From assembly GCF_026248685.1 (NCBI RefSeq), contig NZ_CP111036.1:62001-126000 (forward strand): a stretch of DNA of 64,000 nt, read 5' to 3'. Shown here in pieces: positions 51,260-59,574 of this stretch; position 1 is the first letter of the stretch, and each line of letters starts with the position of its first letter. A program made the position numbers and the translations under genes. Source of the stretch: Haladaptatus caseinilyticus (GTDB lineage: Archaea; Halobacteriota; Halobacteria; Halobacteriales; Haladaptataceae). The notes below the pieces were generated by a model, which was given only the letters and a program-made list of their open reading frames with translations, made no database searches and was not told the origin of the DNA.

Positions 51260-51341
51260 CATGTAGACACGAGTCATCGCCAGTCTTGAAAGGCACGGGT
51301 CGTCCCCGAAGTTTAAACGGGAGAACGGAACCAGTTCCGCT

Positions 51342-51980
51342 ATGCTTGCCATCGCTGGTGGAAAAGGGGGATGCGGCAAGACGACGACTACTCTCGGACT
51401 CGCCGGTGCACTCGGTCGGACACGCCGAACGGTACTCGCGGTGGACGCGGATATCGATATGCCGGATTTGCATCTGCTCGCCGAAGTGAATGGCAGTCCC
51501 GGACTTCCGACGATCGAACAGGGCGGGCGCGTCGAAGACGCCACGCATCCCCCACAATCCCTCTCGGGCGTCGAAATCGTTCCAGCGCCACAGTCCGCGA
51601 ACGAGGGCGTCCATCTTCCCACCGCACTCACTCGACTGACTGGCTACGCGGATCACGTTCTCGTAGACTGTCCCGCCGGAGCGGGACCCGATGCGGCGAC
51701 GCCACTTCGAGTCGCGGAACACGTGTTGCTCGTGACGACGCCTGACCCAGCAAGCCTCCGCGATACCGCGAAAACGGCCGCGATGGCACGCACGCTTGAC
51801 ACGACCATCATCGGTTGTGTTCTCACCCGTGCGGACTCTGTCCCATCCGGCGTCGAGCGACTGCTCGACTGTCCGGTTTTGATAACGGTTCCACCGACGA
51901 AAACCCCCGTCCTCCCCGAAGAATCGGTCGCTCGGGCATACGACGCCCTCGCCTCGACGATCCTGTCCAAACACTTATGA
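51342..51980 (+). CDS. MinD/ParA-like ATPase
   Basis: A 212-residue SIMIBI ATPase. Deviant Walker [17 protein letters not shown] at about 6-21, switch-like [18 protein letters not shown] (with DAD), [15 protein letters not shown] (Walker B) and [20 protein letters not shown]. Proteins of this kind in haloarchaea position chemosensory arrays, archaella or plasmid-like cargo; this one is short. Its stop overlaps the next gene as ATGA, so the two are a translationally coupled pair. Confidence 0.9.
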   Translation: MLAIAGGKGGCGKTTTTLGLAGALGRTRRTVLAVDADIDMPDLHLLAEVNGSPGLPTIEQGGRVEDATHPPQSLSGVEIVPAPQSANEGVHLPTALTRLTGYADHVLVDCPAGAGPDAATPLRVAEHVLLVTTPDPASLRDTAKTAAMARTLDTTIIGCVLTRADSVPSGVERLLDCPVLITVPPTKTPVLPEESVARAYDALASTILSKHL

Positions 51981-52627
51981 ACGCTGTCGGAGTTGTCGAA
52001 TTTATGGGAACGCGACTTTCGACTGGTATTCCGGTCCTCGACCGGAAACTCGACGGTGGACTTCCGCCGGGATGTACGGTGGCCCTTTGTGCCCCGCCTG
52101 CCAGTCAGGCGGAACTCCTCTTGTCGGAGTTCACCGTCAGTCGCCCCACACTATACCTCACGACCGACCGCGACGAGGAGTCCGTAAGCGCGGGATTCCG
52201 TCGCGCACCCGGTCGGCGAACGCCCGAAGTGCGTTATATTCCCGGTGATGCGCCGCTCGACCACGCACGACGGCTGTTCCGACGACTACCGAGCGACTCG
52301 ACACTCGTCGTTGACCCGGTAAACCTGCTCGAACGGGAGGATGCGACTCGGTACCGTAATTTCCTCCACGACCTTCAAGGACACGTTCGCGGTACCGACA
52401 GCCTTGCCGTTCTTCACTGTCTCGACGGGCGAAGCGTTCCCGAGCAACGCGACATCACTGAACACGCCGTCGATATCGTGTTCCAACTGCACACCGAAAT
52501 TTCGGGCGACCGGGTCGAAAACCGACTGACAGTGCCGAAGTTCCGTGGCGGACGTGCGCTCCCCGAGACCATCAAACTCGAACTCACCGAATCGGTCGCT
52601 ATCGACACCAGTCGGGATATCGCGTGA
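51977..52627 (+). CDS. RecA-superfamily (KaiC-like) protein with degenerate P-loop
   Basis: A 216-residue protein of RecA/KaiC shape: MGTRLSTGIPVLDRKLDGGL is the classical opening, but where the Walker A GKT should follow it reads PPGCTVALCAPPASQAELLL, so ATP binding is doubtful. LVVDPVNLLERED resembles a Walker B strand. Haloarchaeal annotations call similar genes HTR-like proteins (from memory). The start at 51977 is chosen for the 4-base overlap with the MinD-like gene; ATG 52004 is possible. Confidence 0.8.
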   Translation: MNAVGVVEFMGTRLSTGIPVLDRKLDGGLPPGCTVALCAPPASQAELLLSEFTVSRPTLYLTTDRDEESVSAGFRRAPGRRTPEVRYIPGDAPLDHARRLFRRLPSDSTLVVDPVNLLEREDATRYRNFLHDLQGHVRGTDSLAVLHCLDGRSVPEQRDITEHAVDIVFQLHTEISGDRVENRLTVPKFRGGRALPETIKLELTESVAIDTSRDIA

Positions 52628-52648
52628 AGTCTCGACGAATACAGTGAC

Positions 52649-53560
52649 CTATCGACGCTCGTCTATCCGACGCATCTGTTCTCGGTGGAGCGTCACTATC
52701 ATATCCGAAAGGACGCCGAACATGAGCAACTGCACGCCGAAAATGATCGACACTCCGGCGACGACGGCGATAACTTCGTGCGAGACGCGGGGCGGGATGA
52801 ACCACTCGACAGCGACGTACGCCGCCAGAATCACGCCGAGGAGACCACTGAGTACCCCCATGCTTCCGAAATAAAACAGTGGGTTGTTCGTCTTCGCGAG
52901 TTGATAGAGCGTCATGATGATATCCCCACCGTCCCAGACGGGATGGAGGTTCGTCTCCGATTCGTCCGGACGCTCCTCGTAGGTGATCGGCACGACTGTC
53001 GTCGGAACGCTGTGTTTCACGCATTCGACCGCCAGTTCGGTTTCGACGCCGAACCCGTCCGACGTTAGATATGCTCGTTCCACGGATTTTCGGGAAAACG
53101 CACGATACCCACTCAGAATATCCTGAAAATCCTGTCCGTGAATGACGGCAAATGCCTTATTGATCAGCCGATTACCGAAGCGATTCAGCCGCGTCATCGA
53201 CCCGTTTTCCATGTTCGCGAACCGGTTGCCGATGACGTGTCTAAACCCGTTATCGAGTGGTTCGAGCATCAGATCTGCGTCTCCGGGTTTGTACGTTCCA
53301 TCCCCGTCGAGCATCAGGATGTATTCCGTCTCGATGTTCTCGATTCCTTCACGAACTGCCTGCCCCTTACCGACTCCCGACTGTTCGATGACGCGAGCAC
53401 CGTGAGACTCCGCTACGTCCTGCGTCTCGTCTTCGGAACTGCCGTCCACGACGAGAACGTTCGAGAAGCCCTGCTCTTGAAAACCGTCGATAACGTTGCC
53501 GATAGTTTCGGCTTCGTTCAACGTCGGAATGAGCACGCACACGTCCTCGGAGTCGGGCAT
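52649..53560 (-). CDS. aglJ: S-layer glycoprotein N-glycosyltransferase AglJ
   Basis: GT2 enzyme adding the first sugar to dolichol phosphate in haloarchaeal N-glycosylation. The 303-residue protein has VCVLIPTLNEAETIGNVIDG, VVDGSSEDETQDVA, MLDGDGTYKPGDADL (D-x-D-like metal motif) and GYRAFSRKSVERAYLTSDGF. Two C-terminal transmembrane segments follow (SMGVLSGLLGVILAAYVAVE, VSHEVIAVVAGVSIIFGVQL). ATG 53560 (MPDSEDVCV) fits AglJ. It reads away from the other agl genes. Confidence 0.9.
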   Translation of the reverse strand: MPDSEDVCVLIPTLNEAETIGNVIDGFQEQGFSNVLVVDGSSEDETQDVAESHGARVIEQSGVGKGQAVREGIENIETEYILMLDGDGTYKPGDADLMLEPLDNGFRHVIGNRFANMENGSMTRLNRFGNRLINKAFAVIHGQDFQDILSGYRAFSRKSVERAYLTSDGFGVETELAVECVKHSVPTTVVPITYEERPDESETNLHPVWDGGDIIMTLYQLAKTNNPLFYFGSMGVLSGLLGVILAAYVAVEWFIPPRVSHEVIAVVAGVSIIFGVQLLMFGVLSDMIVTLHREQMRRIDERR

Positions 53561-53637
53561 TGTCGGGGAGATAGACACGGGGGGCTAAAAGCCCCACCTT
53601 TTCCTCTCGGATTTCCGAACCGGACAATCCATAGATG

Positions 53638-53644
53638 TTTAAAA
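53638..53644 (+). promoter_or_regulatory. TATA box of the second GT2 gene
   Basis: TTTAAAA lies 21-27 bases before ATG 53665 and immediately after the in-frame ATG 53635, so the later ATG is the better start. Confidence 0.55.
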
Positions 53645-53664
53645 CGAACCGCCCAACCACCGAT

Positions 53665-54807
53665 ATGAACCGGCTTGCGAAAGCGTCCGCGGTCGTTATC
53701 GCGGTCGCCGCAGTTCCGTATTTCGTGTTTCTCGCATTGTACGGGTTGATACGCCCGTCGGGGTCACCCGCACGGAAACGGGACGATAAACCGAGCGTGA
53801 GTATCGTGCTTCCGACGTACAACGAAGCGGACATCATCGAGAAAAAACTGGACGACCTTCTCGAACTGGACTACCCGATGGAAGCGATCGAACTCGTCGT
53901 CGTCGATTCGAGCGACGACGAGACCCCCTACCTGATTCGTGACTATCTCGCCGACCACGAACACCCGTCGTTGAATCTCATCGAAGAGGAGGAGCGCCGC
54001 GGCCTCGCTCCTGCGCTCAACGACGCCTACGCCGCGGCAGCAAACGAGATGGTGGTCAAAACCGACTGCGACTCGTTCGTGGCGAACGACGCGCTCCACG
54101 TTGCGGCGACGAACCTCGCAGACCCGGACGTCGCTGCAGTGACCGGGCAGAACGCCGAAGTGCTCGGCGGGAGCGAAGTCGAGGAAGGGTACCGCGGCAT
54201 ACAGGCCCATATCCAGACGCTCGAATCCCACCTCGATTCGACGCTCATCTTCCACGGTCCGTTCTCGGCGTTCGAAAACGACGCCATCGTTCCTCTCGAC
54301 CCGAACTCGCTCGCGGACGATACCGAACTCGCACTGAAGATACGTCGCAACGGAAAGCGTGTCGTCTTCGACCCGAACATCCGGTACAGCGAGGCATCCC
54401 ACTCCGATTTCACGAAGCGCAGATTGCAGAAAGACCGGCGTGGAATGGGGTTGATTCGACTGTTGGTGCAACATCGGGATGCACTCGGCCGGTATGGAAA
54501 GTACGGTGGGCTCGTACTTCCGTTCAACTGGTGGTTCATGATCGTCTCGCCGTGGCTGGTGGCGCTGTCGATCGGGCTGTTGACGGGCGCTGCGCTGGTT
54601 GCGGCCGGGCCGTTCGGGCTCGTCGTTCCTGCAGGGCTCGGGCTGTTCGTTCGACTGGGCGGGAGTGATCGGTTGGGTTCGCTGCAACCGTTGTACGCTA
54701 TTTTCGACGCGCAAGTCTCGTTGTTCCGAGCCAGCCTGGAGTTGTTGCGCGGAGACGGTGATGGGACATGGGAGATCGATGAAGAACTGCGGGAAGCTTT
54801 TGAGTAA
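53665..54807 (+). CDS. Membrane GT2 glycosyltransferase
   Basis: A 380-residue glycosyltransferase. An N-terminal membrane segment (VVIAVAAVPYFVFLALYGLI) is followed by the GT-A domain: SVSIVLPTYNEADIIEKKLD, VVVDSSDDETPYLI, VKTDCDSFVANDAL (D-C-D metal motif), VTGQNAEVLGGSE, then FENDAIVPLDPNSLADDTEL and a basic RRLQKDRRGMGL (Q/RxxRR-like). Two or three C-terminal membrane helices complete it. It is a processive-GT2-type layout, probably acting on a lipid carrier. It lies next to aglJ. Confidence 0.88.
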   Translation: MNRLAKASAVVIAVAAVPYFVFLALYGLIRPSGSPARKRDDKPSVSIVLPTYNEADIIEKKLDDLLELDYPMEAIELVVVDSSDDETPYLIRDYLADHEHPSLNLIEEEERRGLAPALNDAYAAAANEMVVKTDCDSFVANDALHVAATNLADPDVAAVTGQNAEVLGGSEVEEGYRGIQAHIQTLESHLDSTLIFHGPFSAFENDAIVPLDPNSLADDTELALKIRRNGKRVVFDPNIRYSEASHSDFTKRRLQKDRRGMGLIRLLVQHRDALGRYGKYGGLVLPFNWWFMIVSPWLVALSIGLLTGAALVAAGPFGLVVPAGLGLFVRLGGSDRLGSLQPLYAIFDAQVSLFRASLELLRGDGDGTWEIDEELREAFE

Positions 54808-54903
54808 ACACGATACTGAATAACTGTGTCATTTCACCCGATACTTTGAGTGAAGTGAGTGAGAAAGCTTATGTATTCAAAGAGGACTGAAAGGTCATAA
54901 GGA

Positions 54904-56025
54904 ATGTCGGATGATTCACCCTCGGTCGCTATCCTGCACGATCGATTTCCGCAAATCGGCGGCGGCGAGAAGTTCGCCATCGAGGCGGCCCGGACGCTTG
55001 ATGCGCCGATTTACACGATGTACGTCTATCCTGGAACAGAGATTCCGGATGATGTACGTGTTGTTCCGATCAAACAAGGGAAGTACGCACGAGGGTTGTC
55101 GAAACATATCCTGGCGTGGAAAAACGAAGGGTCGAACCCACTAGAGACACTCTCCGTGGCGATGGATATGACCGACGCACATCCAGAACTCACTGAATAC
55201 GATGTAATTCTGGGGAGTGCTCCGTTGTCCAAGCATTATATTCCGACAGTCGATCAGACGATTATTCACTATCCACATAGTCCGCCTCGGTGGTTGTACG
55301 ACCTTTATCGTGATCGAATGGAATCGTTCGACTATCCTGGTGTTCGTTTCGTGTTGAAAGCCTACGCGAAGTGGTGGCGCGCACTGGACAAGGAAGCGAA
55401 CGACTACGTGGACACATTTGTCGCAAATAGCGAACTCATCCGCGACCGAATTCGACGATACTATCATCGCGACGCGGAAGTCGTCTATCCCCCCGTCACC
55501 GGTGATTGGCGCAACGAAGGCGACGAGGGCTATTTTGTGACGTGGTCACGACTCGCTCCGGAAAAAAGGATGCCGCTCCTTGCGGAGGCGTTCACCGAAT
55601 TGGATGAACGCCTTATCATCGCCGGGGATGGTGCAGATAGGGAGAAAGTCGAACGCATCGCACGTGATCACGATAACATCGAGATACTGGGATTCGTAGA
55701 GGATATCGAGTCGCTCGTTGCTCGTTCGACAGGTGTGATTTACGCACCAGTGCAGGAAGACTTCGGACTCGTAGGTGCGGAGGCATTGATGGCTGGAAAG
55801 CCGCTCCTTGGCGTAAATGAGGGTTTTACGAAGTATCAGGTCGAGGAAGGTGTGACTGGCGAGTTGTTTGAACCGGCGGTTGAATCGATTCGAGATGAAG
55901 TCCGGAAATTCGATTCGGGCAAGTATGACTGCGATGTGATTCAGAAGTATGCTGAAAAATACCGACATGATGCGTTTCAAGAAGGACTTCAAAACGTCGC
56001 CGGATATGTTCCCGAGGATGAATGA
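54904..56025 (+). CDS. GT4 family glycosyltransferase
   Basis: A 373-residue GT-B enzyme. It starts VAILHDRFPQIGGGEKFAIE (G-G-x-E-K opening), has FVANSELIRDRIRRYYHRDA, VVYPPVTGDW and the donor-site motif WSRLAPEKRMPLLAEAF, with a C-terminal E-x7-E-like APVQEDFGLVGAEALMAGKP. The gene begins the AT-richer stretch of the agl locus. Its 3' end overlaps the next GT gene by 4 bases. The sugar is not predictable. Confidence 0.9.
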   Translation: MSDDSPSVAILHDRFPQIGGGEKFAIEAARTLDAPIYTMYVYPGTEIPDDVRVVPIKQGKYARGLSKHILAWKNEGSNPLETLSVAMDMTDAHPELTEYDVILGSAPLSKHYIPTVDQTIIHYPHSPPRWLYDLYRDRMESFDYPGVRFVLKAYAKWWRALDKEANDYVDTFVANSELIRDRIRRYYHRDAEVVYPPVTGDWRNEGDEGYFVTWSRLAPEKRMPLLAEAFTELDERLIIAGDGADREKVERIARDHDNIEILGFVEDIESLVARSTGVIYAPVQEDFGLVGAEALMAGKPLLGVNEGFTKYQVEEGVTGELFEPAVESIRDEVRKFDSGKYDCDVIQKYAEKYRHDAFQEGLQNVAGYVPEDE

Positions 56026-56705
56026 CGATTGAAAAACCCATTTCGTCCGATAAGCCGATAATTTCTGTCGTTATACCGACAATTCCGTCGAATAGTCACA
56101 CGGATGTCATCGAGTGTCTCGAAACACAAACGATGAATTCATTCGAAGTCATCGTGGTAAACGATGCGAACCTCGATATCTGTGAAGCACGAAACGCCGG
56201 TATCAAGGTTGCTTCCGGTGACGTGGTAGCACTCACTGATGACGACTGTCGACCGGGTCCAGAGTGGTTAACGAACATCTGGACGGAATTTGAGAGGAAT
56301 TCGGATCTCGTCTGTTTGGAAGGGGCAGTACAAGGAGGACGAACTTATACGGGAACGCGAAAATATGTAGGATGTAACCTTTCGTTTGACCGTGAGACGG
56401 CGCTCATGATTGGAGGATTTCGAAGCGAATATGCTGGATGGCGAGATGACACCGAATTCGGTTGGCGAATGGAGCGGGACACAGATGGTCGCAGTCAGTT
56501 TTGTGCCGCAGTCCGGATGAGCCATCCGGACCATCCCCGCGCAAATATCGACGAAGATCTCGAACGGAAACTCAGAGCAGAGTATCCAATTCGATATAAA
56601 AAAATCCTTGTTCCAGATACAATTATCGGCAAACTGAATGACTGGCTCTGGAGGCGCGGAATTTGGGATTACGTCGACAGCGCTAGAGACGGAGGATTGA
56701 AATAA
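56022..56705 (+). CDS. GT2 family glycosyltransferase
   Basis: A 227-residue GT-A enzyme. PIISVVIPTIPSNSHTDVIE, VVNDANLDICEARNAGIKVA, VVALTDDDCRPGPEWLTNIW (D-D-D/C metal motif), and GWRDDTEFGWRME (ED/DDTE acidic catalytic region). There are no membrane segments, so it would act on a membrane-bound acceptor from the cytosol. It overlaps the preceding gene by 4 bases and shares one base with the next start. AT-rich compared with aglJ. Confidence 0.88.
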   Translation: MTIEKPISSDKPIISVVIPTIPSNSHTDVIECLETQTMNSFEVIVVNDANLDICEARNAGIKVASGDVVALTDDDCRPGPEWLTNIWTEFERNSDLVCLEGAVQGGRTYTGTRKYVGCNLSFDRETALMIGGFRSEYAGWRDDTEFGWRMERDTDGRSQFCAAVRMSHPDHPRANIDEDLERKLRAEYPIRYKKILVPDTIIGKLNDWLWRRGIWDYVDSARDGGLK

Positions 56706-58021
56706 TGACAAATATAGCAGTAGTCGTTCTGGATACGCTCCGAAAGGACGCATTCGATAAACATTTCGAATGGCTGCCGGGGAAACGTTTCGAGAATGCA
56801 TGGAGTACCAGCCACTGGACAGTACCGGCACATGGGTCGCTATTTACCGGCAAATATGCGAGCGAGGCTGGTGTCTATAGGCATGCAGAAATGCTTAATT
56901 GCGATGATTCTGTTCTTGCGGAACGCCTTCGTAACACAGGATATACCACACGAGCGTTCAGCGGAAACCCAAATATCTCACGACAGTTCGAGTTCCATCG
57001 CGGGTTCAGCCAGTTTGAAGGGAGTTGGCGACTTCAGGCAATAGACCGAAATCTGTTCGATTGGGACAAATTCATTGCAAAGACCGAACGAATGGGTCCA
57101 CAACGGTTTCCGCTCGCGCTCTGGAAATGCATTAGCGGCGACTGCAGTACAGTACCGTCGTTGCGGCGGGGAGTCATTCTTAAGCTCCGTGATATGGGAT
57201 ACGGTAGCAAAAGCGTCGACGACGGTGCGCGTGAAGCACTATCGTTCGTCCAAGCTACCGAGTTCGGCGAACAGGAATTCCTATTTTTGAATCTAATGGA
57301 AGCGCACTCCCCGTACTCCGCTCCAGAGGAGTATCAAACCGTGACACCGCCGAATATCAGTGGTTTGAATGCGACAATGGATGAACCCACAGACGACCCG
57401 GACCGAATACGCCAAGCGTACGACGACGAGGTCAGATATCTGTCCAATATGTACAGAAGGATATTTGAGGAGTTGAAAAAAGAGTTCTCAGTTATTATCA
57501 CGCTAAGCGACCACGGAGAACTGCTGGGGGAACACGACGCCTGGGAACACATGTACGGGATCTATCCCGAGCTGACTCATGTCCCTCTGTGCGTGTACAA
57601 GGGGGAGAACGATACGACCTCCAGTGATGAGACGGTCAGCATTCTAGACGTCCACAGGACAGTTCTAGAAGTAGCAAAAATCGATGCCGATAGCCGTGGT
57701 CGTGACCTCCGAAAGCCAATCGAAGCAAGGGAGGTTCTTACCGAGTATCACGGCCTTTCTGATCGTCATTACTATGCTTTGAAAAATAATGGATACGAGG
57801 ACATCGACTATCTCAAAACCGAACTGCGTGGTTTCGCAAAGGATGGGTATTACGGACATCAAACGTTCGATGGGTTCGAAGAACACGGGAGTGGAGTAGA
57901 AGGGGACCCACGCGATCGACTCAAAGACCTCATAACACAACTTGCCGTGATAGAGACACGAGACGACGTCGACCTTTCGGATTCGGTGAAACAACAGTTG
58001 GAAGATTTGGGATACGCCTAA
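56705..58021 (+). CDS. Sulfatase-like hydrolase/transferase lacking the formylglycine motif
   Basis: A 438-residue alkaline-phosphatase-superfamily enzyme. Metal-binding IAVVVLDTLRKDAF at the N-terminus (D10), then WTVPAHGSLFTGKYASEAG. In sulfatases this position reads C/S-x-P-x-R; here it is T39-V-P-A-H43, so no formylglycine can form, and a Thr nucleophile as in phospho-transferases/phosphodiesterases is more likely. A second metal site is seen in VIITLSDHGELLGEHDAWEH. Its location in the glycosylation cluster suggests modification of a glycan or lipid-linked sugar, perhaps with a phospho group (inference). Confidence 0.85.
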   Translation: MTNIAVVVLDTLRKDAFDKHFEWLPGKRFENAWSTSHWTVPAHGSLFTGKYASEAGVYRHAEMLNCDDSVLAERLRNTGYTTRAFSGNPNISRQFEFHRGFSQFEGSWRLQAIDRNLFDWDKFIAKTERMGPQRFPLALWKCISGDCSTVPSLRRGVILKLRDMGYGSKSVDDGAREALSFVQATEFGEQEFLFLNLMEAHSPYSAPEEYQTVTPPNISGLNATMDEPTDDPDRIRQAYDDEVRYLSNMYRRIFEELKKEFSVIITLSDHGELLGEHDAWEHMYGIYPELTHVPLCVYKGENDTTSSDETVSILDVHRTVLEVAKIDADSRGRDLRKPIEAREVLTEYHGLSDRHYYALKNNGYEDIDYLKTELRGFAKDGYYGHQTFDGFEEHGSGVEGDPRDRLKDLITQLAVIETRDDVDLSDSVKQQLEDLGYA

Positions 58022-58040
58022 AACTGACAATATATTCAAC

Positions 58041-59513
58041 ATGTCGACAGACGCATCCGAAGTCAGCTTTGGCGGTGAAACGGTAAACGCAACAGTTGCC
58101 AAGTTCGCAATGGCGGCGAGTGGGTTCGTGGGGACCATCCTATTTGCCCGATTGCTCGATCCCACGTTGTTAGGCGGGTTTTACCTGCTTCTGGGGTTAG
58201 TGAAAATAGCGGACAGACCGATCCATGGATGGGCAATCGCCGCAAAAAAGCGATTTTCGGAGCACGATGTTCGGGATGAGTCTATCGTGGGCGCACAAAT
58301 CGTATTCATTATAGTTTGGCTCGTTTTCGTCGCCGCAATCTCGTTTTTCCTCTCTGGTTGGTTGAGAGAATATACGAAACTGACGACCGCACCGCTATTA
58401 TTTCTGCTCCTCTTAGCGTCCGAACCGCTGTACGAACCCTTCGAAAAGTTGCTACAGGCACGTGGTCAAATCGGTGTTGCCACTTGGCTCGATACGCTTC
58501 GCTCCTATCTCACGCTGCCATTTCAGATTTGGTTAGTTCTCGCCGGTTTCGGTACAGCAGGACTAGTTTATGGATTGGCTGGTGCAACCGTGTTATCCCT
58601 TCCTGCGATATTCTATTATCTTCACACACCGCCGGCTCTTCCCACGATATCCGTTCTGCGAAGTCTTTGGCGATATGCCAAATATAGCGTTCCATCGAGT
58701 TTCTTCGGCACTATCTACGACCGGTTCGACGTATTGTTACTCGGTCTACTGCTGACGCCGACCGCCGCGGGATATTACGAGGTTGCTGCGAAACTAACGC
58801 TTCCCGCGATATTCGTCGGCAACGCCGCCGCCAGCGGGTTGATGGCACGTGTGAGCAACCGTCGAAGTAAGAACCAGGACGTTTCGGCGGATGTGTATAA
58901 TGCCTTGTCGTTTACGAGCATACTCGCTATTCCAATATTTTTCGGGGCACTTGCCCTGTCACAATCTCTAGTCGTTACGTTTTATGGACCGAGGTATGCA
59001 CCGGCAGGAGCGTTACTGATCTTTATCGCTGCCTACCGCTTGCTTAAATCCCAGAATGCACCCCTCACACAGACTATAAACGGGTTGAATAGTCCGGAGA
59101 CTACGATGCGTATTTCGGCTGGCACGCTCGCGATCAACATCGTTCTAGGTGTAGTATTGGTACTACAGATTGGAGCAGTCGGGGTCGCTGTTGCCACGTT
59201 AATTGCCGAAGGCGCACGCTATCTATCGCTTTTGACGGTAGTTCGAGGGCGCATCCCCGGCGTTAGATTCCTCCCCCGGACACTTCTGGAACAGTTCAGC
59301 GCCGGAGTGATCATGTTTCTCATCGTTTCATTGGCTCATCGAATAGTTCCCGTTCGGTCGTGGCCTGACCTCTTCACGTTGCTCGCTATCGGCGCAGCTA
59401 TCTATATATTGACACTCCTTCTCGTCAGCTCGCGATTACGACAAACAATCGGAAGCGTTCTTCGTGGCTCCCAAATCGAACGGTTTGTGCCACATCAAAT
59501 ATTGGACTGGTGA
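58041..59513 (+). CDS. Wzx-type flippase (polysaccharide/oligosaccharide exporter)
   Basis: A 490-residue polytopic protein with 12-14 hydrophobic segments (e.g. FAMAASGFVGTILFARLLDP, LSLPAIFYYLHTPP, LAIPIFFGALALSQSLVVTF, INIVLGVVLVLQIGAVGVAV), the MATE/MOP flippase pattern including LARLLDPTLLGGFYLLLGLV. It probably flips the lipid-linked glycan to the outer face, as AglR is thought to in Haloferax. It starts 19 bases after the sulfatase-like gene and is the last gene of the AT-rich island before aglB. Confidence 0.9.
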   Translation: MSTDASEVSFGGETVNATVAKFAMAASGFVGTILFARLLDPTLLGGFYLLLGLVKIADRPIHGWAIAAKKRFSEHDVRDESIVGAQIVFIIVWLVFVAAISFFLSGWLREYTKLTTAPLLFLLLLASEPLYEPFEKLLQARGQIGVATWLDTLRSYLTLPFQIWLVLAGFGTAGLVYGLAGATVLSLPAIFYYLHTPPALPTISVLRSLWRYAKYSVPSSFFGTIYDRFDVLLLGLLLTPTAAGYYEVAAKLTLPAIFVGNAAASGLMARVSNRRSKNQDVSADVYNALSFTSILAIPIFFGALALSQSLVVTFYGPRYAPAGALLIFIAAYRLLKSQNAPLTQTINGLNSPETTMRISAGTLAINIVLGVVLVLQIGAVGVAVATLIAEGARYLSLLTVVRGRIPGVRFLPRTLLEQFSAGVIMFLIVSLAHRIVPVRSWPDLFTLLAIGAAIYILTLLLVSSRLRQTIGSVLRGSQIERFVPHQILDW

Positions 59514-59574
59514 TATAGATCGACTCGTTGCGCTATCATAAGGCTTATCCCCACTTTGACAGACCTTTCACTCG

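Noticed and set aside
53635-53664. Earlier in-frame ATG for the membrane GT2 gene
   Set aside because: It directly precedes the likely TATA box, which must lie upstream of the transcript start, so ATG 53665 is preferred.
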